From: Labrenzia sp. VG12 | GTDB taxonomy: Bacteria > Pseudomonadota > Alphaproteobacteria > Rhizobiales > Stappiaceae | Assembly: GCF_002237595.1 (NCBI RefSeq) | Contig: NZ_CP022529.1 | Location: forward strand, 2,604,001-2,668,000 | Direction: 5' to 3' | DNA length: 64,000 bases | The notes under the pieces: model-generated | Told to the model about the DNA's origin: nothing | Seen by the model: only the letters and a program-made list of their open reading frames with translations | Databases searched by the model: none | Shown: positions 43,838-52,077 of the stretch, in pieces | Layout: the number at the start of each line of letters is the position of its first letter | How positions within the stretch are numbered: position 1 is the first letter of the stretch | Translations under genes and position numbers: made by a program

Positions 43838-44413
43838 TTAAAGAACCACAACCCGGGTTCCAACCGGCACCCGTTCATAGAGGTCGATCACATGATCGTT
43901 GATCATGCGGATGCAGCCGTTTGAGACGGACCGGCCAATTGAGGACGGCTGGGTGGTCCCATGGATCCGGTAGTAGGTGTCGCGGCCGTTGCGATAAAGA
44001 TAGAGCGCTCTGGCACCAAGCGGGTTGTTGACCCCGCCCGGAACCCCATTTGCATAGCGGGCATATTTCTGCGGTTCGCGGCGGATCATGTTCTTCGTCG
44101 GTGTCCAGCTCGGCCATTCCGCCTTGCGCTGGACTATGGCGCTGCCCTGGAAAGCCAGTCCGGCTTTTCCGACACCAACGCCATAGCGCCGCGCCCGTCC
44201 CCATCGTTCCATGAGGTAGAGAAAATGGTTGCGCGGATCGACCACGATCGTGCCTGGCGCATAGGTCATTGAATAAAAGACGCTTTGCGGCACATAGGCA
44301 GGATCGAGCTTGAACGTCTTTTTGAACTTTTCGGTGTGATGGGCCTGAGCGACACCGACTGGTGCTGCAAGCAGCATTGCGCCGCCAAGCAGCAAATCTC
44401 TTCGCTTCAACAT
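43838..44413 (-). CDS. L,D-transpeptidase (YkuD), exported
   Basis: 191 residues. Signal peptide with RRDLLLGGAMLLAAPVG. The YkuD domain begins TIVVDPRNHFLYLMERWGRA and the catalytic stretch HGTTQPSSIGRSVSNGCIRM has Cys167. About half of the domain residues match the neighbour encoded downstream. First gene of a probable two-gene unit. Confidence 0.92.
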   Translation of the reverse strand: MLKRRDLLLGGAMLLAAPVGVAQAHHTEKFKKTFKLDPAYVPQSVFYSMTYAPGTIVVDPRNHFLYLMERWGRARRYGVGVGKAGLAFQGSAIVQRKAEWPSWTPTKNMIRREPQKYARYANGVPGGVNNPLGARALYLYRNGRDTYYRIHGTTQPSSIGRSVSNGCIRMINDHVIDLYERVPVGTRVVVL

Positions 44414-44478
44414 GGAAGATCTCCTGAATTATCTGGACTGTTGGCCGATGGTGTCGGCCGGAGGACAGGGACAGACGA

Positions 44479-44814
44479 TCAGGAATTGGGGGGGCGTGGC
44501 TCCAGGCGGGTCCCGACGGAGCGCCTCCGGATGGGCCTTATCGTGTCAGGAGCTTCGGCTGCATTGAACGCCTCCAGAAACGCGGTGCCGATAACGGCCT
44601 TGCAGTCAGAGGATTTGCAGTAGCTCGGAGTGGTATCTGCAGTGCCAGGTTCCTCCGCCGGCTGACTGGCCTCTACGCCGTCAAGGCCCTGGAAACCAGG
44701 TTCCTGAAGAAGGACCACACCAGTTTCCGTTTCCGACAACTCGACATTGCCGCGCGCAAAGCTTTGCTGGAAACCGGCAAGCAGAAATCCGACAATGATC
44801 AGAATCCGAAACAT
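44479..44814 (-). CDS. small exported protein of unknown function
   Basis: 111 residues with a signal peptide (FRILIIVGFLLAGFQQSFA). The mature part is acidic then Pro/Arg-rich at the end, with a C-x4-C pair (YCKSSDCK). No strong ribosome site is visible and no family is recognised. It precedes the L,D-transpeptidase pair on the same strand by 65 bases. Confidence 0.5.
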   Translation of the reverse strand: MFRILIIVGFLLAGFQQSFARGNVELSETETGVVLLQEPGFQGLDGVEASQPAEEPGTADTTPSYCKSSDCKAVIGTAFLEAFNAAEAPDTIRPIRRRSVGTRLEPRPPNS

Positions 44815-45349
44815 GGCGGCAGGTTAGCGGTGATTTCCGGCAATACCCAGACACCGTCTTTCACACTCGCGTGAGCAGGTGCGGCCTGCCCCTGGCGCTC
44901 CCGCAACTTCATGGAAAGAACCCGGCGCCGAGAGGCGCTGCTAGCAGCCAGAACATGACATACAAAAGCAGAGGCCCGGCTCCACGTGCTTGCGTGAAAG
45001 CCGAGCCTCAAGTGCCCGGTCCGCCCCCGGTAAACTGTCCCAACACGTCGCCATCCCCACCCGGAAGTCACGCTGCATGTGAGCAACGGAACTCGTTGTT
45101 GATCCCGGTCAAAGACAGGACTGTGTTTGTCGCTCAAGTAAAGCAATGAGGACGTCTGCCCGCAAGACCGACCCGGTCCCCAAGGGCACAGGCGCCATCG
45201 ATTAACTTGAACCCCGTTCACTTCGGCGAATAACAGGGGATAACCCTGGGGAAAGCCTCTCGGGGACCTGGAAGGGAATTCGCGCCATGACCATTGCCAA
45301 CAGCCCAAAGTGGATCGATAAAGAAAACTCAGGCTTGTCGGAGGCAGCA
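44815..45349. other. 535-bp intergenic region with a large hairpin
   Basis: GAGGC-CCGGCT...AGCCG-A-GCCTC (44971-45009) folds into a long stem. On the minus strand it is followed by TGCTTTTG, so it could end a minus-strand transcript that starts near 45270; no such gene is evident. No gene supported. An FNR-type site lies at 45099-45112. Confidence 0.5.
45099..45112 (+). promoter_or_regulatory. FNR/FixK-type site upstream of the DUF3775 gene
   Basis: TTGATCCCGGTCAA matches the TTGAT-N4-ATCAA consensus with one mismatch. A TAAAGC box at 45139-45144 would place a start about 45 bases from the site centre, close to the class II activation distance. Confidence 0.45.
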
Positions 45350-45760
45350 ATGGACATCAACCTCACACTCTCCGCAGACACGATCCGAATGTTTGCGCAA
45401 AAGGCCCGCGCGGCCGCCTCATCCCTTGAAGACAGTTTCGAAGACGGTCACGAAGGGGACGTCGAGTTTGACGCGGACACGCTCGAGGAAGGTCACAATC
45501 ACGACGGCCTCGCGGAAGAGGAAAACGACGACCTCTCCGACGAGGAGCTGCGCGAGTTGATCGAGGACCTCAATGTGGACGAGGCCGCCGAACTTGTCGC
45601 CATCACCTGGATTGGCCGAGGCGACTTCGACGCCGAAGATTTCGACCAGGTCGTTGATGAAGCGCGTGAACGGGCCGTGGGTTCGACGGCCAAGTATCTC
45701 CTGGGCATGCCGTTGCTGGCGGACTATATGGAAGCCGGCCTCGACGCACTCGACCTCTGA
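45350..45760 (+). CDS. DUF3775 domain protein
   Basis: 136 residues from the ATG at 45350. An N-terminal segment MDINLTLSADTIRMFAQKAR, a very acidic middle (about 30-75), and the conserved C-terminal ITWIGRGDFDAEDF ... STAKYLLGMPLLADYMEAGL. DUF3775 proteins are small cytoplasmic proteins of unknown function in alphaproteobacteria. GGAGG eight bases upstream favours this start; an alternative ATG at 45287 with GGAAGGGA would add 21 residues. Confidence 0.82.
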   Translation: MDINLTLSADTIRMFAQKARAAASSLEDSFEDGHEGDVEFDADTLEEGHNHDGLAEEENDDLSDEELRELIEDLNVDEAAELVAITWIGRGDFDAEDFDQVVDEARERAVGSTAKYLLGMPLLADYMEAGLDALDL

Positions 45761-45814
45761 TCGGCGCCGTTTCCTCCCTCGTTTCAACGCCTTCTGCGAG
45801 GTCAAGCAGAGCGG

Positions 45815-45845
45815 GCAAACTTTGCCGCCTCCTCCACAAGTTTGC
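45815..45845 (+). other. stem-loop presenting CCTCCTCC in its loop
   Basis: A perfect 8-bp stem GCAAACTT (45815-45822) / AAGTTTGC (45838-45845) encloses a 15-base loop containing CCTCCTCC, 55 bases after the DUF3775 stop. Such anti-ribosome-site loops occur in alphaproteobacterial regulatory RNAs processed from 3' ends. No T-run terminator was found, so RNA status is uncertain. Confidence 0.4.
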
Positions 45846-46049
45846 GCTTTCCTTGGGAAAACCGGTTAGGATTTGATTTACCATCTTTTCGCCGCCGGGC
45901 AATTGCCTCACTCTCGCCTGATTGATGGTTGGGACGAGAGCAATCGGCCTGCTGAAATCAGCCCTTTGCTCTCTCAATTTGGAAACGCTCAGCGTCAGGT
46001 CACACGATGGCAATCGATTGACTGCTGCTGAAGTTGGGAGTTGAGGGCA

Positions 46050-46175
46050 ATGCTGCAAGACCCGGCAAACCATGATGTCTACGATGCCCATCGTCCGTCA
46101 CCCTGGCCCTTTGTCGGCGCCATGATCGCCGCCTCTGCGCTGATCACCACACTTGTTGTTGCCTTCAGCGGCTAG
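46050..46175 (+). CDS. 41-residue single-span membrane peptide
   Basis: A short gene with a polar start (MLQDPANHDVYDAHRPSPWP) and one hydrophobic helix (FVGAMIAASALITTLVVAF). GAGGGCA directly precedes the ATG with GGGAG a little further up. It sits 85 bases before the DUF1624 gene on the same strand and could be co-transcribed. Composition looks coding; function unknown. Confidence 0.5.
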   Translation: MLQDPANHDVYDAHRPSPWPFVGAMIAASALITTLVVAFSG

Positions 46176-46259
46176 CTGTTTCGCGACCCTGATGCAGCCC
46201 CTCTGGCAGGCCGACGTCTGCCCGGTCCAGCTGCCCCTTGAAATCAGAGAGATGTGAGA

Positions 46260-47204
46260 ATGCGCGCTCCGCGTCTGGCCGTGATCGATCTTGCGCGCGG
46301 GCTCGCTGTCATCGCGATGGTGATCTATCACCTCTCGTGGGATCTCTCCTGGTTCGGATTCGTTCAGTGGCCCGTCGCCCAGGGTTTCGGCTGGCGCCTG
46401 TTTGCCGGCTCGATCGCGGGCAGCTTCCTGTTCCTTGCCGGGGTTAGTCTGGATCTCGCGCATCATGAGGCCATTCGCTGGCGGGCGTTCTGGCGCCGCC
46501 TGGCAACGATTGCAGCAGCCGCGGCGGCTGTGTCACTTGTGACCTATTTCGCGTTCGCCGACAGTTTCGTCCGCTTCGGCATCCTGCACAGCATTGCCGC
46601 CGCCAGCCTGATCGCTCTGCCTTTTGCCCGCCTGCCCTCCTGGACGGTCCCAGCGGCTGCGCTGTTCTTCCTGACGCTGCCGCTCTGGGCCACATCTTCC
46701 GTCTTCGACGGACCGCTCTGGTTTTGGACCGGGCTGGGCAAGACGGGTTTTGCCAGCGTCGACTATGTCCCGGTTGCCCCCTGGACGGGGGTGACACTCG
46801 CCGGTCTTTCCCTGTCGAAGGGTTTTCGAAAACTCGGCGTCTGGCAAAAATTGTCGGTCCTTGGTTTTGAAGGTGCCTCTGGCAAGGGGCTTCGCCTGAC
46901 CGGCCGGCATTCCCTGACCATCTACCTCCTGCACCAGCCGGTTCTTTACGGGCTGGTCTGGAGCGCCGCCCAGGTCACGCCGGAACTTGACCGGGCCGGC
47001 AATGCATTTGTCCGCAACTGCACAATCGCCTGCCAGGATACCTATGCTTCCCCCAGCGCCTGCAACTCCGCCTGCACCTGCACAGTCGACAGGCTGAAAA
47101 CGGACGGTGTCTGGGAGGATCTCAACAAGGATCCCCTGAACCAGTCTCTCCGCCAGCAGATGAACGAGACCTATGCCATCTGCCTCGCGGAGCCCGGAGA
47201 TTAA
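46260..47204 (+). CDS. DUF1624 / heparan-alpha-glucosaminide N-acetyltransferase-like membrane protein
   Basis: 314 residues. The N-terminus RLAVIDLARGLAVIAMVIYH followed by HLSWDLSWFGF is characteristic of the family; about seven to eight helices follow, including ending SLTIYLLHQPVLYGLVWSAA. The C-terminal extra-membrane tail (about 60 residues) carries clustered cysteines (NCTIACQDTY, ACNSACTCTV). Family members are acyltransferase-like; the bacterial substrate is unknown. Start chosen at the ATG 46260; a GTG lies two codons before. Confidence 0.82.
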   Translation: MRAPRLAVIDLARGLAVIAMVIYHLSWDLSWFGFVQWPVAQGFGWRLFAGSIAGSFLFLAGVSLDLAHHEAIRWRAFWRRLATIAAAAAAVSLVTYFAFADSFVRFGILHSIAAASLIALPFARLPSWTVPAAALFFLTLPLWATSSVFDGPLWFWTGLGKTGFASVDYVPVAPWTGVTLAGLSLSKGFRKLGVWQKLSVLGFEGASGKGLRLTGRHSLTIYLLHQPVLYGLVWSAAQVTPELDRAGNAFVRNCTIACQDTYASPSACNSACTCTVDRLKTDGVWEDLNKDPLNQSLRQQMNETYAICLAEPGD

Positions 47205-47212
47205 CCGCGTGA

Positions 47213-47401
47213 TTACCAGGGGAAGGGGCTGAAAGGCGTGCGCAGACATCCCCAATACTCGGACGCCAACCGTGAGGGCTCCAGAAGCCCCAAAGTCTCG
47301 AACAGGTCGCGCGAAGCCGGATCGACCCAGACCCCGGCAAGAACAACCGCGCACAGCGCAGCAAAAATCTGCCTGACGTGAATTCGTTCGCCGCTTGCCA
47401 T
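47213..47401 (-). CDS. small protein with one hydrophobic helix
   Basis: 62 residues with FAALCAVVLAGVWVDP near the start and a C-terminal SEYWGCLRTPFSPFPW. AGGGGA directly before the ATG supports translation. It follows the phosphotransferase gene by 56 bases on the same strand. No family recognised. Confidence 0.5.
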   Translation of the reverse strand: MASGERIHVRQIFAALCAVVLAGVWVDPASRDLFETLGLLEPSRLASEYWGCLRTPFSPFPW

Positions 47402-47457
47402 TCCCCTACCTCACATTGCCCCAGGCGCTCGATAGCCGGTCTCGAACTGGCCTCGCT

Positions 47458-48372
47458 TTAATCGAAGTGGCCGAACACCCGCTTCACTCGGCAAAGCAAC
47501 CTGTCGCGCCGCTCCCTTGCGAAGGGAAGAAAAACTGTCTCGTCACGCCCGGCCACCAGCTGCTCGAGAGCCCAGAAAGCCGAGACTGCGTCACACCGGG
47601 CCTTCATGACATCAAGTTCCCGCGTCGAAGGACGTAGGTGTCCGGCCCCCTCCGCGCAATAACTCTCCATGAAAACCATTTCCGATCGCTCGCAAAAATC
47701 GTGCTCCAGAATGGCATAGGCGAGATCCCAGGCAGGCGGCGCCATGGCGGAAAACTCCCAATCGATCAGCCAGAAACCGTCAGCTGAGAGAAGACAGTTT
47801 CCTGGAGAAACATCCCCATGGCTCGGAACCAGCAAGGCCGTCTGTTCGCACTCCTGTGTCTCAAGCGCGGACAACGCCCTGGCCAGGTCTTGCCACTCTG
47901 CGGACAGAACACCTTCTTGCGGCAGGCGCGACAATTGCTCCCGATTGACCGCGCCGGGGTCCAGCTCGCCCTTGAAGGGCTCTGCCGATGCGTGCAGTTT
48001 TCCCAAGGCGGTACCGAGCCGCTCCGGCAGGGTTGGCGGCGGCGGATCGGCAACCGCAACGGCCCGTGTCAGCAGGATCGCGTCCTCGACATCGCAATAG
48101 AGGGGAGGCACAGCGAGGCACAGCCGGGCAGCAAGGGCCAGATTGTGCGCCTCGGCGACCCGGTCGACCCGGACAGCCTGCTGTTTGAGTGGCAATCGCA
48201 GATAAAAAGTCCCCCGCTCCGCCTCAAGGCGAAAAACACGATTGCTCAGCCCCCGGCTGGCTGTGGCCTGAAGTGGCTTGCCACATGTTTCCAGCAGGCC
48301 GGGATGAGCCTGGAAGGCAGCGGCGACTTCAGCAGGAACGGCCTCTGGCAAATCGGAAGGAAGCTGTGGCAC
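47458..48372 (-). CDS. APH-type phosphotransferase (choline/aminoglycoside kinase fold)
   Basis: 304 residues. Kinase-like fold: ATASRGLSNRVFRLEAERGT in the nucleotide-binding lobe, catalytic loop SHGDVSPGNCLL (Asp and Asn), and metal-binding LIDWEFS. The substrate may be choline, ethanolamine, a sugar or thiamine; sequence alone does not decide. The start lies 44 bases from the divergent Rdx gene, so both share a promoter region. Confidence 0.82.
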   Translation of the reverse strand: MPQLPSDLPEAVPAEVAAAFQAHPGLLETCGKPLQATASRGLSNRVFRLEAERGTFYLRLPLKQQAVRVDRVAEAHNLALAARLCLAVPPLYCDVEDAILLTRAVAVADPPPPTLPERLGTALGKLHASAEPFKGELDPGAVNREQLSRLPQEGVLSAEWQDLARALSALETQECEQTALLVPSHGDVSPGNCLLSADGFWLIDWEFSAMAPPAWDLAYAILEHDFCERSEMVFMESYCAEGAGHLRPSTRELDVMKARCDAVSAFWALEQLVAGRDETVFLPFARERRDRLLCRVKRVFGHFD

Positions 48373-48416
48373 AAGCGGACCGTATCCGGGATCAAATCGG
48401 GAGAACAGCGCACGCC

Positions 48417-48707
48417 ATGGACAACGTACCGTCTCCTCATATCATCATCACCTATTGCCGCCAATGCAACTGGCTGCTGCGATCTGCCTGGATGGCACAG
48501 GAAATCCTGTCCACTTTTTCCGAAGAAACAGGCGCTGTAACGCTGGTGCCGGCAACAGGCGGGACATTCACCATCACCTGTGACGGAGCCACCGTCTGGG
48601 ACCGTCAAGCGGACGGCGGCTTTCCGGAGGCAAAGATCCTGAAGCAGCGGCTGCGTGATCGGCTATGGCCTGAAAAGGATCTTGGGCACAGTGATCGCAA
48701 AGACTGA
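48417..48707 (+). CDS. SelT/SelW/SelH-family (Rdx) selenoprotein-like redox protein
   Basis: 96 residues, cysteine version. Thioredoxin-like fold with the N-terminal CxxC (ITYCRQCNWLLRSAWMAQEI, C14 and C17) and the GTFTITCDGATVWDR strand region typical of the family. Role inferred as thiol redox; partners are unknown. GGGAG lies about 13 bases before the ATG, longer than usual. The frame is open upstream through the divergent gene. Confidence 0.88.
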   Translation: MDNVPSPHIIITYCRQCNWLLRSAWMAQEILSTFSEETGAVTLVPATGGTFTITCDGATVWDRQADGGFPEAKILKQRLRDRLWPEKDLGHSDRKD

Positions 48708-48746
48708 GTTTTTGGACATATTACTTTTCATCAACATATATGAGAG

Positions 48747-48752
48747 TATAAT
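48747..48752 (+). promoter_or_regulatory. consensus -10 box before the solute-binding protein gene
   Basis: A perfect TATAAT lies 45 bases before the ATG in an AT-rich stretch. No good -35 match is seen, so an activator may be needed. Confidence 0.45.
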
Positions 48753-48796
48753 CATTTCAAATTGACCGCAATCAACGCAATAAAAGAACCAATGCC

Positions 48797-49543
48797 ATGC
48801 GGAAAGCCCCATCTACATGCACAGCAATGTCCGCTATTTTTGCCGGAATATTGTGGATCACAGGACTAAACCCAGCATTTTCTTCAGATGAAGCTCAATC
48901 AAAAATTGTAATCTATACCGAAGACTACAAACCACTTTATTTTCAGGATGAAAACGGTGGCGTCAAAGGCGAACTCGCGGATCTCGTCCGGGAAATCGCT
49001 GACGCGGCCAACGTGACTTATGATCTCCGCACCCGCCCTTTCAAACGCGGTCTCAATGCAGTTCGGAACAACACTGATCATTGTTTCCTGGCGCTCTGGC
49101 GCACCACCATGCGCGAACCCAATTTCAAATGGGTCGGCCCCTTGGCAGTGGATGGCTACGGGCTGTTTGCGCTCAAGGGCACCAAAATCACCCTTTCAGA
49201 ACTTTCCGACAGCTTCGGCTATGCAACCGGCGCCGTCAGCGGCTGGACCAGCACCGTAGAAGTCCAGGATGCCGGACATCCCAATCTGGTGATCGTTTAC
49301 GAGGACGATCTCAATGTGAACATGCTGAAACAGGGGCACACCCAGCTTTGGCTGGGAGGACTGGTTTCCACACCCTTTGTCGCGCAGCAGCAAGGGCTTG
49401 ACGTTCAACCGGTCCTGACGATCAAGGAAGTGGATCTTGCCCTTGCCTGCAATCCCGACATCGATCAGGGCGTGGTCGATCGGTTGCAGGCCGCCCTCGA
49501 CGCACGGCGACCCGCCTCTTCAGCGGATCGCCTGACGCAGTGA
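48797..49543 (+). CDS. periplasmic solute-binding protein (family 3), stand-alone
   Basis: 248 residues. Signal peptide to about residue 30 (GILWITGLNPAFS). The mature chain has the amino-acid-type binding fold: KIVIYTEDYKPLYFQDENGG, AALTYDLR-like DAANVTYDLRTRPFKRGLNA, and FGYATGAVSGWTSTVEVQDA. No permease or ATPase is adjacent, so it may act as a sensor or serve a distant transporter. It is less GC-rich than its neighbours, especially in the first 200 bases. Confidence 0.75.
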   Translation: MRKAPSTCTAMSAIFAGILWITGLNPAFSSDEAQSKIVIYTEDYKPLYFQDENGGVKGELADLVREIADAANVTYDLRTRPFKRGLNAVRNNTDHCFLALWRTTMREPNFKWVGPLAVDGYGLFALKGTKITLSELSDSFGYATGAVSGWTSTVEVQDAGHPNLVIVYEDDLNVNMLKQGHTQLWLGGLVSTPFVAQQQGLDVQPVLTIKEVDLALACNPDIDQGVVDRLQAALDARRPASSADRLTQ

Positions 49544-49593
49544 CGCCTCCCGGCCGTACCTGGCGGATGGGCCGGCTTCCGTTTGCGGCGCCC

Positions 49594-50826
49594 TTATCGC
49601 AACTGGTCCACAACCCAGCTGGCCGCCATTGCCTCGCGCGAGTCCCGTTCCGGACAATGTCCCGGCGTATCGTAAACGACCCGTTTGACATTGCTGCCGC
49701 GCGCCAGCATCGCCTCAAGATCTTCCAGCGGGATGACGGGATCGTCATTCGTCACGATCGCAAACATCGGGGTCGCGATCTCAGAACCGTCAAACAGCCC
49801 CTGCCGTTTCAGTGAAAGCGTCTCGGCAATGGCAGCAATCTTGTCAAAGCCGGCTGCCGGCTCAAGGCCGAAGCGGGTCCGGACACCGTCCATGGTGAAT
49901 TGCGGGAAATGGGCATAGACTTCAGGCGGAGCCACCAGCGCGCTGTGCACGGGACCGCACATGAAAATGGCACCAGCCAGATCGAGTTCCGGCCGCGCGA
50001 GCCACGCACGGGCGACCGGGTGACCACCGAAACTTGCCCCTTGCAGGAACAGGTTTCTGCCATCGATGTCCGGAAGCGTCCGCAGGTGATTGATGGCAGC
50101 GACATGCAGCTTGTCCAGATCCGGCGATGCGCGCCATTCGGCGGACGTGCCCATGCCCGGCAGATCGAGGGACAGCATCGCAATGCCGCGGATGGCAAGC
50201 TGTTTTTCGAAGTAGGGTAGCAGCTCCTCCTTGGCGACATCCGAACCCATGGAGACAACCACGGCAGGCACCGGCCCATCGACATCGGGTTTGTGCAGCC
50301 AGGCCTTGAAGCTGCGATCTTCAAACGGGATCTCGATTTCTTCAATATTCAGCGGGTGAAGACCGGCAAGTGCCCGGTAGCTGTCCTGCGCGCGCTTCAA
50401 GGCGCCGCGCTGCGCCGGGTCATCCGTGTGTGGCGACGAAGCCTGGAGAAAATAGGCCACGGCTGCCCGAAAACGACGCTGCGCTGCTGCCTCGTCACCG
50501 GCCACCTCGAGGGCACGTCCTTCCTTGAAAGCCTTTTCGCCCGCAGCACGCCATTCTGCAAGCCAGCTGCCCGCCCCCTGATAATCCGGGGCGTCCGGCG
50601 GGGTCCGGCTCTGCCCGGCATCTGCAATCCGGGTCAATACCCCGTCGATTTCGGACGCGACACCACCGACATGCACCCATTTTTCCGGATCTAACGGGTG
50701 ATACCAGGATCCTTCTTCCGGCGCGCGAAACCGTGTGCCGTCAACCTCCTGCGCCCCAAGCGATACAGCGCCGACAGAAACCATCGCCCCAAGTGCCAGT
50801 CCCCAAATCCCAAATCCAAAACGCAT
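49594..50826 (-). CDS. exported alpha/beta hydrolase (FrsA/DUF1100-like)
   Basis: 410 residues. Signal peptide GFGIWGLALGAMVSVGAVSL. A helical N-terminal cap of about 150 residues is followed by the hydrolase core: AVVVSMGSDVAKEELLPYFE, nucleophile elbow LFLQGASFGGHPVARAWLAR, and a late acid/His pair around TNDDPVIPLEDLE and YDTPGHCPERDS. Layout matches the FrsA/DUF1100 esterase group. GGAGGTG before two ATGs favours 50826. Divergent from a MarR gene that probably controls it. Confidence 0.8.
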   Translation of the reverse strand: MRFGFGIWGLALGAMVSVGAVSLGAQEVDGTRFRAPEEGSWYHPLDPEKWVHVGGVASEIDGVLTRIADAGQSRTPPDAPDYQGAGSWLAEWRAAGEKAFKEGRALEVAGDEAAAQRRFRAAVAYFLQASSPHTDDPAQRGALKRAQDSYRALAGLHPLNIEEIEIPFEDRSFKAWLHKPDVDGPVPAVVVSMGSDVAKEELLPYFEKQLAIRGIAMLSLDLPGMGTSAEWRASPDLDKLHVAAINHLRTLPDIDGRNLFLQGASFGGHPVARAWLARPELDLAGAIFMCGPVHSALVAPPEVYAHFPQFTMDGVRTRFGLEPAAGFDKIAAIAETLSLKRQGLFDGSEIATPMFAIVTNDDPVIPLEDLEAMLARGSNVKRVVYDTPGHCPERDSREAMAASWVVDQLR

Positions 50827-50840
50827 CATCACCTCCATTT

Positions 50841-50892
50841 TGTCAATCATAGTTGACATTTGACAATGTGGTGACGGACTGGGAATTGTCAA
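50841..50892. promoter_or_regulatory. candidate MarR operator between the hydrolase and regulator
   Basis: TGTCAA (50841-50846), N6, TTGACA (50853-50858) is a perfect inverted pair. TTGACA recurs at 50860-50865 and TTGTCAA at 50886-50892. These half sites cover both divergent promoters and reach into the -35 positions. Confidence 0.55.
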
Positions 50893-50894
50893 GC

Positions 50895-51392
50895 ATGAAT
50901 GACAGAGCACCGACTCACCCGCCCCGCGCCTCGATCCGCGGCCTTGTCGCCGACCTGTCGGAAGAGCTGGACCGGCGCATGATCGAATTGCGCAAGGGAA
51001 CGGGCCTTGATGCTGCAAGGCCTGCAGACGCCAATCTCTTCATGATGATCTGCCGAAATCCGCGCACCATTTCCGAACTGGCGCGCGACCGCGGCGTCAC
51101 CCGCCAGGCCGTGCATGCGGCCGTGGCCCGCCTTGTCGAACTGGGCGCGCTTCGCCTGGAACCGGTGCCGGGCAACAAACGCGACAAACGCCCGGTTCCG
51201 ACGGAACTGGGCCAGCAGGCGCGTGTGAAGGTTGGCAGCCTGGTGCGTCAGCTGGAAGGGGAACTGGAGGCCAGGCTGGGTTCGGAGGACCTGGAGACCT
51301 TGCGCGGCCTGCTCCTGCGCCTCCTGGCACCGGTTTCAGACGAGAATACCTCGACCTTGCAGCCCAAGGACCAGGGGAAGGAAGGCACCTGA
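50895..51392 (+). CDS. MarR-family transcriptional regulator
   Basis: 165 residues from the ATG at 50895. Winged HTH: LFMMICRNPRTISELARDRG, VTRQAVHAAVARLVELGALR, and wing PVPGNKRDKRPVPTELGQQA; flanking helices form the dimer. Ligand unknown. It is divergent from the hydrolase across an operator with several TTGACA half sites. The ribosome site is weak, and the frame is open to 50853, so a leaderless or alternative start is possible. Confidence 0.82.
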   Translation: MNDRAPTHPPRASIRGLVADLSEELDRRMIELRKGTGLDAARPADANLFMMICRNPRTISELARDRGVTRQAVHAAVARLVELGALRLEPVPGNKRDKRPVPTELGQQARVKVGSLVRQLEGELEARLGSEDLETLRGLLLRLLAPVSDENTSTLQPKDQGKEGT

Positions 51393-51406
51393 GCAGCGCC
51401 TTCCTT
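51378..51406. terminator. hairpin between convergent genes
   Basis: Perfect 9-bp arms AAGGAAGGC (51378-51386) and GCCTTCCTT (51398-51406) straddle the MarR stop; no long T run. Confidence 0.5.
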
Positions 51407-51414
51407 AAGGGCAA

Positions 51415-52077
51415 TCAGTCAGCCTTGGCAACCAGATAGACAAAGGACACAAGATGCGCCTTGTTGAAGGCGCCGACCTTCTCGAGAACCGCCTGGTTGG
51501 CTTCCCGGAAACGATTGCCTGCTTCAGGGCTGTCATAAAAGAGCGTCACCACCTCATCGGGCGTGCGCAGCCCCGATGCCCGATGAACCTCGAGGAAGCT
51601 TTCTGTCCTGTAAGGATCCTCGAGCGGGGCAACCCAGTCAGCCAACGCGGCGAGGTCTTTCGACCGTCCGACCGGATCGGAATTGGTGTAGTAGCTGAGT
51701 TTCAAAAGATACTCGCGCTGATCAGCCTGTGATCCGCCCGCCGCGTCGAACTCCTGCAGATCTCCCTCCAATAGAAGAAACGGCTGGGCAGTGTCCGGCA
51801 GGAAGGTTCCCAGTGCAGTCGACTTCAGCGGGCTCTCAGCACAGCTGAGCACGGCAAACCGGTCGAGCTCCGGCAGATCCAGATTGCCTTGCCGCGCCAG
51901 CACTGTCCCCCCACGGCGGATGGAACAGTCGTGGCTGCTCGTCATCGCGCTCAGCGCACTTTTGTCCCCCTTGTAGAGGGCCACGACCCCGATAGGTTCG
52001 GCCATTGCCTGCACATTGGCCGCGAACAACAGGCCACCTGCAGCGACGATGCGGTAAATCCCGGACAGCATGGTCAT
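51415..52077 (-). CDS. exported protein of unknown function
   Basis: 220 residues with a signal peptide (IYRIVAAGGLLFAANVQAMA). Mature domain contains VLARQGNLDLPELDRFAVLS, a cysteine pair that could bridge (C50 and C79 region), and SPEAGNRFREANQAVLEKVG. No family recognised. Its start codon overlaps the stop of the gene upstream (4-base overlap), so the two are translationally coupled. Confidence 0.6.
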   Translation of the reverse strand: MTMLSGIYRIVAAGGLLFAANVQAMAEPIGVVALYKGDKSALSAMTSSHDCSIRRGGTVLARQGNLDLPELDRFAVLSCAESPLKSTALGTFLPDTAQPFLLLEGDLQEFDAAGGSQADQREYLLKLSYYTNSDPVGRSKDLAALADWVAPLEDPYRTESFLEVHRASGLRTPDEVVTLFYDSPEAGNRFREANQAVLEKVGAFNKAHLVSFVYLVAKAD

